DNA of 16,987 nucleotides from positions 1-16,987 of the forward strand of contig JAIRKW010000037.1 in assembly GCA_031259875.1 (NCBI GenBank), read 5' to 3'. Origin of the DNA: Campylobacteraceae bacterium. GTDB lineage: Bacteria > Campylobacterota > Campylobacteria > Campylobacterales > Campylobacteraceae. Below, piece after piece: positions 1-8,139 of this stretch (position 1 is its first letter; the number at the start of each line of letters is the position of its first letter). The notes below the pieces were generated by a model. That model did not search any database and was not told where the DNA came from. It saw nothing but the letters and a program-made list of their open reading frames with translations. The translations under genes and the position numbers were made by a program.

Positions 1-602
1 GGCGCGTTTAAACTTGGCCAATTAAAGAGTTCATCAAAATGGACAAGTACTTTTTTGGCAATTCTTGTGTTTTTCTTGTCTATTTTTGCGCCGTATCTTT
101 TATAAAGCATATTAAAAATCAGCTCATTAAAAGCTCTCTCGCTCTCTTTAGCGTCTAAATTCCAAAGTCTAAGGTTTATAAATTCGCACCCATTTCTTTC
201 AAGTTTATAATCAATAAGTTCGAAAATTGGCTCTAAATACTCTTCCAAACTCATCTTTTTGGTGTTTTTGTTGAAACTATTCAAAGAAATATTAAATTGC
301 CCCACAACACTATGCAAAAGTGTTGATTTGTCGTGCAACTTCAGATAAAAGCCGCTTGTCGTAAGCGACACTTTGTGAGAAAATAGAGCCGCAATATCCA
401 AATAGCGGTGCAGATTTTTATTTAAAAGCGGGTCACCCATTATGTGCAACGCTATCTCTTTGGTTTTGCCTTTTAACTCTCGCGCGATTTTTTCAAACAG
501 AGCCAAATCCATCATACGCGCAGGGCTTGATTTGCTCGGACAAAAATCGCAGCCAAGCGCGCAGACATTTGTAATCTCCGCATAAACCCGATGAAATTTC
601 AT
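1..602 (-). CDS. Radical SAM protein, 3' end cut by window edge
   Basis: Starting at the ATG at 602-600, 200 codons are open without a stop to the left edge. The start of the protein carries C14, C18 and C21 in a CX3CX2C arrangement (context NVCALGCDFCPS), which is the radical SAM ligand set for a [4Fe-4S] cluster. HIMGDPL at residues 53-59 fits the Gly-rich SAM-binding strand, followed by TTSGF at 81-85. The FNWP near residue 193 resembles the approach to a C-terminal SPASM-type cluster domain, but that part lies outside the window. The substrate cannot be told. Its ATG overlaps the TGA of the upstream glycosylase as ATGA, so it is probably translated by coupling as the visible end of the operon. 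The radical SAM assignment is secure; membership of a SPASM subfamily is inference. Confidence 0.88.
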   Translation of the reverse strand, partial: MKFHRVYAEITNVCALGCDFCPSKSSPARMMDLALFEKIARELKGKTKEIALHIMGDPLLNKNLHRYLDIAALFSHKVSLTTSGFYLKLHDKSTLLHSVVGQFNISLNSFNKNTKKMSLEEYLEPIFELIDYKLERNGCEFINLRLWNLDAKESERAFNELIFNMLYKRYGAKIDKKNTRIAKKVLVHFDELFNWPSLNA

Positions 603-1240
603 AGCATTAACGCTTTTAGCTTTTGTCCTTTTGCATCATCTTTGCAAAACTCTACTATTTTGCCGTGAAAACGCGCAAAAAGTGTGTTTTCATTATCATA
701 CAATCCGCATACTTTATCGCCAGAAATTCCATCATAAAACCACTCTTGCATCTCTTCATAACTTCCAAACTCATACCCAAAACTACTCAAAAGTCTGTTC
801 GTGTAGCTATCTATAACCATAACAGGCTTCAAACACGCATAGCAAAGTATCGCATCTGCACTCTCCAAGCCAATGCCTTTTTGCGCCAAAAGCCACTCTC
901 TGTTAACATTTTGCTTGAAAGTTTCAAAATCGCTGAACTCTTTTATGATATTGTATGCCAATTTTTTTAGTCTCGAAGCTTTTTGGGTTTTAAAACCTGA
1001 CTTCTCTATCAATAAGCTCAATTCATACTCACCGATATTGGCTAGTGTGTGCAAAGTAAGCAAAGAGCGGCTTTTTAGATTGGAAAGTGAAATTTCAACA
1101 TTGCTCCATTTTGTCTGCTGTGTCAAAATCGCTCCGACAACTACTTCAAATGAGCCGCTATTTGGCCACCAAAGTTTTTCGCAAGACTCTTTTAAATATC
1201 CAAGCTCTCTTAGGGCAGATAAAAGTTCAAAGCTATTCAT
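599..1240 (-). CDS. magIII: MagIII-type 3-methyladenine DNA glycosylase (HhH-GPD family)
   Basis: This 213-residue base-excision enzyme should remove 3-methyladenine and similar alkylated bases from DNA. WWPN at 24-27 and the following FEVVVGAILTQQTKW resemble the N-terminal part of Helicobacter pylori MagIII (HP0602, about 218 residues). The helix-hairpin-helix is QKGIGLESADAIL at 120-132, and the catalytic aspartate is D144 in VMVID. K194 in the ARFHGK motif lines up with the lysine reported as carbamylated in MagIII. No four-cysteine cluster ligand set follows the GPD domain, as expected for MagIII and unlike Nth. Its ATG overlaps the end of the ymdB-type gene by 8 bases, and its TGA overlaps the next ATG by 4. 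The alternative, a generic endonuclease III homologue, is less likely. Confidence 0.88.
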   Translation of the reverse strand: MNSFELLSALRELGYLKESCEKLWWPNSGSFEVVVGAILTQQTKWSNVEISLSNLKSRSLLTLHTLANIGEYELSLLIEKSGFKTQKASRLKKLAYNIIKEFSDFETFKQNVNREWLLAQKGIGLESADAILCYACLKPVMVIDSYTNRLLSSFGYEFGSYEEMQEWFYDGISGDKVCGLYDNENTLFARFHGKIVEFCKDDAKGQKLKALML

Positions 1241-2039
1241 AGCGCGCTTTTGTTATCTCCCGCTCATGTTCATCGTAAATCTTAATTTTAAAAGCCTCGG
1301 TGCAAATTCTGCCTTGAAGCTCAAAAACTACCATTTGAAAGATTTTTTTACAATGTTTTGGTATATCAAAAGCATAATTAAGCCCTGTTAAAAAACGCTT
1401 TATCGGTGCCTCTTTATCTACTCCTATGACGCCGTCTCTGCAGCCAGTCAATCCTATGTCGCACAAAAAAAGAGTCCCATTATCTACCGTCAAATCATCC
1501 GTTCCTATATGAGTATGAGTGCCGACAATAGCAGATACTTCACCTTTTAACATAGCAAAGAGAGCTGTTTTCTCGCTTGTAGATTCTGCATGAAAATCAA
1601 TAAAAACAGCCTCTGCCCCCTGCTCTTTGACAAGATTGACAGCCTCTTTTGCCTTTAAAAACGGATTGTCACACATAGGCATCGTAAAATGTCCCATTAA
1701 ATTGATAATGCCAAGCTTGCTGCCATTGATATCACACACCATAGCGCCGCGTCCGGGAACAAGGTCGGGCAGATTGTAAGGGCGCAAAATCGGCATCGTA
1801 TTCATACACTCTACAATATCGCCTCTATCCCAAGTATGATTTCCGCCGCTCATCACATCGATACCGCTATTAAAAAGTTCAACTGCATTTTTAGCAGTAA
1901 TCCCAAAACCATGCGAAGCGTTTTCGGTGTTGGCTATCACAAAGTCTATATCAAACTCTTTTCTTAAACTCTTCAAATGTGTACTTATCATATTGCGACC
2001 GGGCTTACCGACAACATCTCCTATAAAACCTATCTTCAT
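1233..2039 (-). CDS. ymdB: YmdB-family metallophosphoesterase (TIGR00282)
   Basis: At 268 residues this is the usual family length. The dimetal site expected of the calcineurin-like YmdB family is complete: D8 (GFIGDVVGKPGR), E39-N40 (ANTENASHG), N67-H68 (GGNHTWD), H150 (DFHAE), H175 and H177 (GTHTH). Characterised members such as Bacillus subtilis YmdB and Deinococcus DR1281 hydrolyse 2',3'-cyclic nucleotides in the cytoplasm and affect RNA levels and biofilm behaviour; the substrate here is inferred from family. It is coupled on both sides: its ATG overlaps the TGA of the DUF815 gene by 4 bases, and its TAG lies 8 bases inside the glycosylase gene. Confidence 0.92.
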   Translation of the reverse strand: MKIGFIGDVVGKPGRNMISTHLKSLRKEFDIDFVIANTENASHGFGITAKNAVELFNSGIDVMSGGNHTWDRGDIVECMNTMPILRPYNLPDLVPGRGAMVCDINGSKLGIINLMGHFTMPMCDNPFLKAKEAVNLVKEQGAEAVFIDFHAESTSEKTALFAMLKGEVSAIVGTHTHIGTDDLTVDNGTLFLCDIGLTGCRDGVIGVDKEAPIKRFLTGLNYAFDIPKHCKKIFQMVVFELQGRICTEAFKIKIYDEHEREITKARYE

Positions 2040-2803
2040 AAAAATTTATCTCCAAAAAGCTCAAAAAATTGTTTTGCCGTGCGTGCACTTCTAGACGCGC
2101 GATAAGCGGCATAGCGTTTTGCTTCATTGTGCATTAATGCGCGTTTTTCAGGACTAAGTGACGGGAAATAACTATCCGCAATTTCCAAGTATTCATTAAT
2201 CGTACCCTGATAAAATGAAAGCCAAAGCCCAAATCTATCCGAAAGAGAAATCTTCTCCTCTACAGCATCAGAGTAGTGAATTTCACCGCTGCTCACTATC
2301 GTACCATCATTATCGGTATGAAATTCCGGTATTAAATGACGGCGGTTCGAAGTGGCATATACTAAGACATTTTTAGGAGGAAGCTCGATTGAACCTTCAA
2401 TGACGCTTTTTAAAGCTTTATAACTGTCATCGCCGGCTTCAAATGAGATATCGTCACAAAATATAATAAATTTATACGGCAATTCCCTTATTTCATCACT
2501 TATATCGGTAAGCGCGCCCAAATCCTCTCTGAATATCTCAATAACCCTAAGTCCGTCTTTGCAAAAATGGTTTAAAACCGCTTTTATTAAAGATGATTTA
2601 CCAGTACCCCTCGAACCCCACAAAAGCGCATGTGAAGCCTTTTTGCCGTCTAAAAATCTTTGCGTATTCTCACAGAGTGCCTTTTTTTGTTCCTCAATAT
2701 GAAACAAATCTTTCAAAGTAATAGTATCTATATCGAAAACAGGTTTTAAACTCTCTTTTTTGGCTCTGTAAACAGCGGCCTTCATCTTTTCCCAATCTAT
2801 CAT
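2036..2803 (-). CDS. DUF815-family P-loop ATPase
   Basis: A 255-residue AAA-like ATPase of unknown role. Walker A is GSRGTGKS at 63-70, Walker B is FIIFCDDISF at 112-121 with D117-D118, a sensor-1 stretch YATSNRRHLIPE lies at 149-160, and SDRFGLWLSF at 188-197 occupies the arginine-rich C-terminal position. The layout matches the DUF815 family of bacterial ATP-binding proteins. There is no membrane segment, so it should be cytoplasmic. It is wedged between mfd and ymdB with 4-base ATGA overlaps at both ends, so it is very likely made in proportion to Mfd. A related ATP/GTP-binding gene next to mfd in Campylobacter jejuni is recalled, not checked. Family assignment is firm; function is unknown. 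Confidence 0.88.
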   Translation of the reverse strand: MIDWEKMKAAVYRAKKESLKPVFDIDTITLKDLFHIEEQKKALCENTQRFLDGKKASHALLWGSRGTGKSSLIKAVLNHFCKDGLRVIEIFREDLGALTDISDEIRELPYKFIIFCDDISFEAGDDSYKALKSVIEGSIELPPKNVLVYATSNRRHLIPEFHTDNDGTIVSSGEIHYSDAVEEKISLSDRFGLWLSFYQGTINEYLEIADSYFPSLSPEKRALMHNEAKRYAAYRASRSARTAKQFFELFGDKFL

Positions 2804-5787
2804 TTCCCACTCCTCTCTTTTACCTTTGTACGCAAAAATCCAAGAATGGAAGATATTATATCATCATCGTCAAAACTTGCAGATTTGAGATAAATTCTTT
2901 TATCATTCTTATCTGTGACAGTGATATTGTCCTTATAATTTACAATGCTTTTAAATCCCAAATCGGAAGCCAAAATCTTTATAATGATAAGCGATAAAAA
3001 TTGCTTTGAAGGTTCGTCAAGCCGTCCAAATCTATCCTCTATCTCCTCTTCTATCACATAAACTTCATTAACACTTTCGCATTTGCTCAAACGGCGGTAA
3101 AGCTCAAGACGCAGTCTATCTTCACTGATACAAGACTCGCTAAGATACGCGCTGACGGAGAGTTTTATATCTATATCCTGCCTTTTAAGAGGCGTTTTAT
3201 TCATTAGTTCGTTAATTGCATCTTCCAGCATTCTAAGATACAAAGAGTAACCTATGTGTTTTATGTGTCCGCTTTGAGCCTCGCCTATCAAATTGCCGCC
3301 GCCTCGTATCTGTAAATCATGGTAAGCCAAAACCGAACCGCTGCCCAAAAATGAGTTGGACTCCAAGGCCAAAAGTCTTTTGCGGCTGCCCTCATTTAAT
3401 TCTTCTTTGTTGTCTACCAAAAAGTAGCAAAACCCTTGATTGTGAGCGCGCCCCACTCTGCCGCGCAATTGGTGTAAATCTGCTATACCGAAGCGGTTAG
3501 CAGACTCTATAATGATAGTATTGGCATTGGGCAGATGAATGCCGCTTTCAACAATTGAAGTTGACAGCAGTATATCGTACTCTCTGTTTTCAAACTTCAA
3601 TATCTCATCTTCACTTATAGAATCACTTATCTCGGAGTGCAATACCAAAATGCGAATATTTGGGATTATACTCTTTAACTCTTTGGCTTTAGCATTAATC
3701 GTAGCTATGCGGTTATGTATATAAAATACCTGTCCGCCGCGTCTAAGCTCTCTTAATATTGCTTCCCGCACAATTTTTTCATCGTACTCTTTAACAAAAG
3801 TGCGCACATCTTCTCTGTCACTTGGCGGAGTTAAAATTTGCGAGTACTGCTTTATTGAACTCAAAGCCATATTTAAACTTCGAGGAATCGGAGTCGCACT
3901 CATAGATAAAATATGTATATTTTCGCGCAGATTTTTTAATTTCTCTTTTTGTTTAACACCGAATTTATGCTCTTCGTCTATAATTAAAAGGGCTAAATTT
4001 TTACAATTTACTCCCAAAAGCGCGTGAGTACCAATACAAACATCGATTGTGCCGTCTTTTAGCTCTTTTAATACTAAACTCTTCTCTTTAGGCGAAGAAA
4101 ATCTGTCAAGCTTTGCTGTTTTAATGCCAAAACTCTCAAATCTCTTGGAAACGCTTTTGAAATGCTGCAGAGATAAAAGTGTCGTAGGCACGATAAAAAG
4201 AGATTGAAAACCGTTTTTTGCAGCGCAAAGAATAGCATTCATAGCAACCTCTGTTTTACCAAACCCAACATCACCGCTAAGAAGCCTGTCCATTACTTTA
4301 CCCGAACTAAAATCCTGCAAAATCTCATCAACGCTTCTTTTTTGGTCGGCAGTATATATAAAACCAGCACTCTCCCAAAACTCGTCTGCAGGCACATTTA
4401 AAACATCCATTTTAAAGCCCTCTACAAGCTCTCTTTTGGCCGCTATATTTATAATCTCTTTGGCGATTTCAAAAAGTTTTGCACGCGTTTTCTCTTTAAG
4501 CTTTAAAAAGCTTCCTTTACCAAGCCTGTCGACAACTGCTGCAGAACCGCTGTCTGCGATATAACGGTCTATGAGGTTTAGATTTTCCACGGGCAAAAGG
4601 AGTTTATCTTCATCTTGATACTCTATAAAAATAAAATCTCTCTTTGCGCCCAAAACAGTCGTATTTTGCAAACCCCTGAAGATACCTATGCCGTAATTTT
4701 CATGTACTACATAATCGCCTATTTTAAGTTCGTCAAGCAGTATGGACGGATGTTTTTTGCGCTTTTTTTGGCTTGGATGATTTAAAGAGATAATTATCTC
4801 TTTTTCTGAAATGAGATTAACAATCAGTGGACTTTGAATAAATTCCACATTACCGCCAATCTCTATATCCGCCTGTTTTATAAGCGCTTCTGAGCGTGCT
4901 AGGATTTTAATTTTCTGTTCTTTATGAAACTCCAAAAAAGGCTTTATTGCCGATATTTGCAAATCTTTAAAAACAGAAGGTTCTGGTATAACGGGGATAG
5001 ATTTTAAAAACTTTAAATCTGTATTGTAAAACTGCGATGCCTCTTCAAGCTCGCCGTCCATTTTATATGCGTAAACAGATTTTTTTTCACTCAGATAATT
5101 TTCGGCATTTTCGCCTAAAGTCCAAAAGCCCAAAGACTCCACATCTTGACTAATACTGTTGGAGCTTAACTTTTTAACATCCTCGCTCATCTTTTCATAA
5201 GAACTGCTATCAAGAGAAAAAAGTGCCGGCGTTATTGCGATACTTTGCAGCTCCTCTTTTTGGCTTTTTTGGCTTTGCGGAGAAAAGTATCTGATACTCT
5301 CTACTTGATTATCAAAAAAGCAGATACGCACCGCATTTTCAAAATTGGTAGGATAAATATCTGCTATATCACCGCGAAACGATACTTCACCGCGCTCTTC
5401 AACGATATCTACAAAGCTGTATCCCCAGCGTAAAAGTTTCTCTTTAAATTCGTCAAGTTTTATCGTATCTGCGAATTCAATAACAGCAGTTTCAAAAAGA
5501 TGAGATTTTGGAAGCGGATGAAGAAGAGTTCTTAGAGGAGATACCAAAATCTTTTTCTCCGAACTCTCCTTATAGTATTCACCCAATATGTTAATAAGTT
5601 CAAAAAGTTCGCTTCTGTACGAGCGTAAATCATCGCCGAAAGAGGCTCGAAAATCGGGCAGAACGAATGCTTTTCTACCGGCAAACATAGCGGCGTTAGA
5701 GACTGCAAAAGCATCCTTATCATCTTTGCAAATGATAATTTCAACATCGCTCTTTTGCTTTAAATACTCAAAAACTGCCGCTTGCAA
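2800..5787 (-). CDS. mfd: Transcription-repair coupling factor Mfd
   Basis: This 995-residue protein displaces RNA polymerase stalled at DNA lesions and recruits UvrA. The RNA-polymerase-interacting (CarD-like) domain begins near residue 355 with IGDYVVHENYGIGIF. The translocase motor follows: Walker A GDVGFGKTE at 505-513, DEEH at 604-607, SATPIPRS at 630-637 and LHQLRGRVGR at 771-780. A TRCF-type C-terminal domain occupies roughly 870-995. It is about 150 residues shorter than the E. coli enzyme (about 1148), which is usual in Campylobacterota and falls mainly in the N-terminal UvrB-like part. The start is TTG at 5787-5785. It cannot be extended because the bactofilin TAG lies two codons upstream in the same frame. 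No strong Shine-Dalgarno precedes the TTG, which suggests coupling to bactofilin translation. Its stop overlaps the DUF815 gene by 4 bases. Confidence 0.97.
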   Translation of the reverse strand: MQAAVFEYLKQKSDVEIIICKDDKDAFAVSNAAMFAGRKAFVLPDFRASFGDDLRSYRSELFELINILGEYYKESSEKKILVSPLRTLLHPLPKSHLFETAVIEFADTIKLDEFKEKLLRWGYSFVDIVEERGEVSFRGDIADIYPTNFENAVRICFFDNQVESIRYFSPQSQKSQKEELQSIAITPALFSLDSSSYEKMSEDVKKLSSNSISQDVESLGFWTLGENAENYLSEKKSVYAYKMDGELEEASQFYNTDLKFLKSIPVIPEPSVFKDLQISAIKPFLEFHKEQKIKILARSEALIKQADIEIGGNVEFIQSPLIVNLISEKEIIISLNHPSQKKRKKHPSILLDELKIGDYVVHENYGIGIFRGLQNTTVLGAKRDFIFIEYQDEDKLLLPVENLNLIDRYIADSGSAAVVDRLGKGSFLKLKEKTRAKLFEIAKEIINIAAKRELVEGFKMDVLNVPADEFWESAGFIYTADQKRSVDEILQDFSSGKVMDRLLSGDVGFGKTEVAMNAILCAAKNGFQSLFIVPTTLLSLQHFKSVSKRFESFGIKTAKLDRFSSPKEKSLVLKELKDGTIDVCIGTHALLGVNCKNLALLIIDEEHKFGVKQKEKLKNLRENIHILSMSATPIPRSLNMALSSIKQYSQILTPPSDREDVRTFVKEYDEKIVREAILRELRRGGQVFYIHNRIATINAKAKELKSIIPNIRILVLHSEISDSISEDEILKFENREYDILLSTSIVESGIHLPNANTIIIESANRFGIADLHQLRGRVGRAHNQGFCYFLVDNKEELNEGSRKRLLALESNSFLGSGSVLAYHDLQIRGGGNLIGEAQSGHIKHIGYSLYLRMLEDAINELMNKTPLKRQDIDIKLSVSAYLSESCISEDRLRLELYRRLSKCESVNEVYVIEEEIEDRFGRLDEPSKQFLSLIIIKILASDLGFKSIVNYKDNITVTDKNDKRIYLKSASFDDDDIISSILGFLRTKVKERSGK

Positions 5788-5790
5788 ACT

Positions 5791-6201
5791 CTATTCTTTA
5801 CTCTCTTCGTCTGTCTCTTCTACAGTTATCAAGCGCTGTTCGAGTGCATCTTTTTTATGACTCTCGCCCTCAAAATGAGCCCTTGGCTCAATCATCAACT
5901 CATTGCTATAAACTATGCCAAATAGTGCACCGCCCTCTAAAATCTCCATACTGTCACACATAGCTTTACCTTCGAATTTACCGTTAACTATCATCTTCGG
6001 TGCTTCAACTTCGCCTTTGATAAACCCGCGTTTACCAATAACGATGGTGCTTGTAGAGTAGACTTTACCAAAAACTATACCATCCACATAAAGATATGTA
6101 GAGAGTTCAAAAACTCCTTCAAGTTTTGCTCCATTAGCGACTATTGTAGATTCTGTTTGTTTGCTAATAATATGCTCATCACCTCTAGCAAAGAGTCCCA
6201 T
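5791..6201 (-). CDS. ccmA: Bactofilin (CcmA-like cell-shape scaffold)
   Basis: A 136-residue polymer-forming bactofilin. The beta-helical core spans about 18-114 and shows the regular spacing of the family (TIVANGAKLEG, LYVDGIVFGKV, IVIGKRGFIKGEV, IVNGKFEGKA), with an acidic, flexible tail (EETDEESKE). In Helicobacter pylori the homologue CcmA works with the LytM peptidases Csd1 and Csd2 to keep helical shape; the same role is inferred here from the identical neighbourhood. The ATG at 6201 lies 61 bases inside the peptidase gene. It is supported by an internal AAGGAG Shine-Dalgarno and by family-typical N-terminal residues before the core. The name ccmA here is the shape gene, unrelated to cytochrome c maturation. 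Confidence 0.92.
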   Translation of the reverse strand: MGLFARGDEHIISKQTESTIVANGAKLEGVFELSTYLYVDGIVFGKVYSTSTIVIGKRGFIKGEVEAPKMIVNGKFEGKAMCDSMEILEGGALFGIVYSNELMIEPRAHFEGESHKKDALEQRLITVEETDEESKE

Positions 6202-7001
6202 TGTACGTTTGTCTCCTTCTCAAAAATTTGTGAAAAATTATTTAAATCCCACCGAATAAAATTTATGGGATTTAGCGCGCGCCCTAAAAAGCGCACTTCA
6301 TAATGTAAATGCGGACCGCTTGAGAGTCCTGTATTACCAGAATTTGCTATATGGTCTCCTTTTTTAACAAATTGCCCCACTTTAACCAACATCTTTCTAT
6401 CCAAGTGGGCATAATAACTTTTAAATCCAAAACCATGGTCTACAATCACCAAAGAGCCGTATCCCGAACTTTCGCTGTATCCGGCATATTCTACTATGCC
6501 AAGAGCCGGAGCGTAAATCGGCGTTTGCAAAGGCGTTCTGAAGTCAAGACCGCTATGGAACTCGTTCGTCATTTTTATAGGATGCTTTCTCATGCCAAAC
6601 TTATCGGATATTCCGTTATGCGTCGCAACTTCGCCGTTTGGTATAAACTGCAAAAGCAAAGACTGCTGGATAGTCGTAAGCGTGATATTCGAAAGTCTCT
6701 CTTCGTGACTTACATTATTGTCTTCATTCGCTATACCGATTATAGTCTCTATCTCTTCAATCTTATTTTTTATCACCTCATAATAAGCTATCTTGTCGTT
6801 CAACTCGCTCTGAAGTTCATCTTTTTTGTCGACAAGCTGTGACACTTCGTTGTTCAGTATCGTAATATATATAACGCCTCCTGCAAACAACAGAACAACA
6901 AACGTTAAAAATATAGCAACTATACGTTTTAGTATATCATCTATCGTATAGTGGCGCGAACCTTTTACATCCGAAATGGTTATTGTGAACTTATTTCTCA
7001 T
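6141..7001 (-). CDS. M23 (LytM) peptidoglycan endopeptidase, Csd1/Csd2-like
   Basis: A 286-residue membrane-anchored peptidase predicted to cut peptide crosslinks in the periplasm. A short basic cytoplasmic N-terminus is followed by one membrane segment at about 27-48, then a charged coiled-coil-like region (about 50-90). The LytM domain starts near 128. The zinc site is complete, with H149 and D153 (EFHSGLD) and H233 (HLHYE); H231 and H199 (YYAHL) complete the catalytic histidines, so it should be active. Position and order match csd1/csd2-ccmA of Helicobacter pylori, but only one peptidase gene is present here where H. pylori has two. The last 20 or so residues are encoded in the overlap with bactofilin; the first 11 bases overlap the end of folC. 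Confidence 0.92.
   Translation of the reverse strand: MRNKFTITISDVKGSRHYTIDDILKRIVAIFLTFVVLLFAGGVIYITILNNEVSQLVDKKDELQSELNDKIAYYEVIKNKIEEIETIIGIANEDNNVSHEERLSNITLTTIQQSLLLQFIPNGEVATHNGISDKFGMRKHPIKMTNEFHSGLDFRTPLQTPIYAPALGIVEYAGYSESSGYGSLVIVDHGFGFKSYYAHLDRKMLVKVGQFVKKGDHIANSGNTGLSSGPHLHYEVRFLGRALNPINFIRWDLNNFSQIFEKETNVQWDSLLEVMSILLANKQNLQ
6212..6218 (-). promoter_or_regulatory. Shine-Dalgarno of the bactofilin gene, inside the peptidase gene
   Basis: On the minus strand the bases AAGGAGA lie 10 nucleotides before the bactofilin ATG. They fall wholly within the 3' coding end of the M23 peptidase gene. This supports an out-of-frame internal start at 6201 rather than a later start. Confidence 0.7.
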
Positions 7002-8133
7002 TAAAATACCTTAAAAATATCTCCGCAACACCAAACGAGCCGAATACAAGATATTCACTATCCTGATTAATTCCGTTAAAATCTTTTACATCCACCCCCT
7101 GCTCAATAAGAATTTTTCTAATCTCATTTTTTGCATCAGCGCGATACTGATTTGTTAACTCTATAATTTCTACACTTTTGATAATCGGCATTAAAATTTT
7201 TAAGATGCGATTATAGTCTTTATCTTTATAGGAATTGTAAACTAAAATCACTTTTTTTCCGCTAAAAATCTTTACTGCGCTTTTTGCAGCACTTATATTA
7301 TGGCCTACATCTATCGTAATATTCGGGGCTATTTTTTCAAACCTGCCTTTTAAACTTAATTTTTTTAACTTATTCGAATCTGCCTCAAAACCAAGCGCTT
7401 TAGCCGCGCTTACTGCCGTCAACAAATTTTCTTTCAAAATATTTGGCAGCGAGTATTTAAGAGTATATTTCTCCACGCTGCTTTCATATTCATCTTTATA
7501 CACATATATAAATTTAAGCCCTAAAATAGCCTCTCTTTGCTTAATTATCTCGGTTGCCGCACTCTCTTCTTGAGGTGCGATGACGGCTATATTATTCACA
7601 CTTTGAAGCTTTGTAAAAGCTATCTCTTTAATAGTTTTTCCAAGTAAATCCTGATGATCTAAAGAAATGGGAGTAACAACAGATAACTCTTTTGGCACGA
7701 CATTTGTAGCATCAAATTCACCGCCAACACCCGATTCTAAAATCATATAGTCGCACTCTTTGAATGCCAAAAAAGCTAAAAGCGTAGCATACTCAAAATA
7801 TGAAAGTTCGCCCTCATATGCACCAAGTATCTTTAAAAGTCTCTCATGCAATGCATTCAACTCATCATATCCAACGCACGCGCCGTCTCTGTAAATACGC
7901 TCGTTAAATTCCAAAATATGCGGCGATGTGTAGTGTCCGATTTTAAGTCCATTGCTTTCAAGTATTTGCGCTAAAAATCTACCTGTCGAACCTTTGCCGT
8001 TTGTACCTACAATATGCACTGCTTTGGGAAGGTGGAAATTATGCGATATAGCGCGAAAAATGCGCGGCATTCGTTCGTAATCTATATGGTCATAATAAAG
8101 CGGTTTGGTTTCAAGATATTTCAAAACGCTCAT
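6991..8133 (-). CDS. folC: Folylpolyglutamate/dihydrofolate synthase FolC
   Basis: A 380-residue Mur-ligase-family enzyme that adds glutamate to dihydropteroate and to folates using ATP. The P-loop is GTNGKGST at 43-50, the substrate loop is YTSPHILEFNERI at about 68-80, and ESGVGGEFDATN at 133-144 and TPISLDHQDLLGKTI at 154-168 carry the family's metal and folate motifs (H160). The C-terminal domain has the RFE and DVGHN signatures, the latter replacing the common DGAHN. It is somewhat shorter than E. coli FolC (about 422). It starts 6 bases after the lptE stop without a strong Shine-Dalgarno and overlaps the peptidase start by 11 bases. Confidence 0.95.
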   Translation of the reverse strand: MSVLKYLETKPLYYDHIDYERMPRIFRAISHNFHLPKAVHIVGTNGKGSTGRFLAQILESNGLKIGHYTSPHILEFNERIYRDGACVGYDELNALHERLLKILGAYEGELSYFEYATLLAFLAFKECDYMILESGVGGEFDATNVVPKELSVVTPISLDHQDLLGKTIKEIAFTKLQSVNNIAVIAPQEESAATEIIKQREAILGLKFIYVYKDEYESSVEKYTLKYSLPNILKENLLTAVSAAKALGFEADSNKLKKLSLKGRFEKIAPNITIDVGHNISAAKSAVKIFSGKKVILVYNSYKDKDYNRILKILMPIIKSVEIIELTNQYRADAKNEIRKILIEQGVDVKDFNGINQDSEYLVFGSFGVAEIFLRYFNEK

Positions 8134-8139
8134 TAAATT

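Noticed and set aside
873..1391. 172-codon plus-strand open frame
   Set aside because: It spans the opposite strand of the glycosylase and ymdB genes, both with complete motifs; the translation is low in family signal.
6351..6842. 163-codon plus-strand open frame
   Set aside because: It is antisense to the LytM peptidase domain and coiled region, which are clearly the coding strand.
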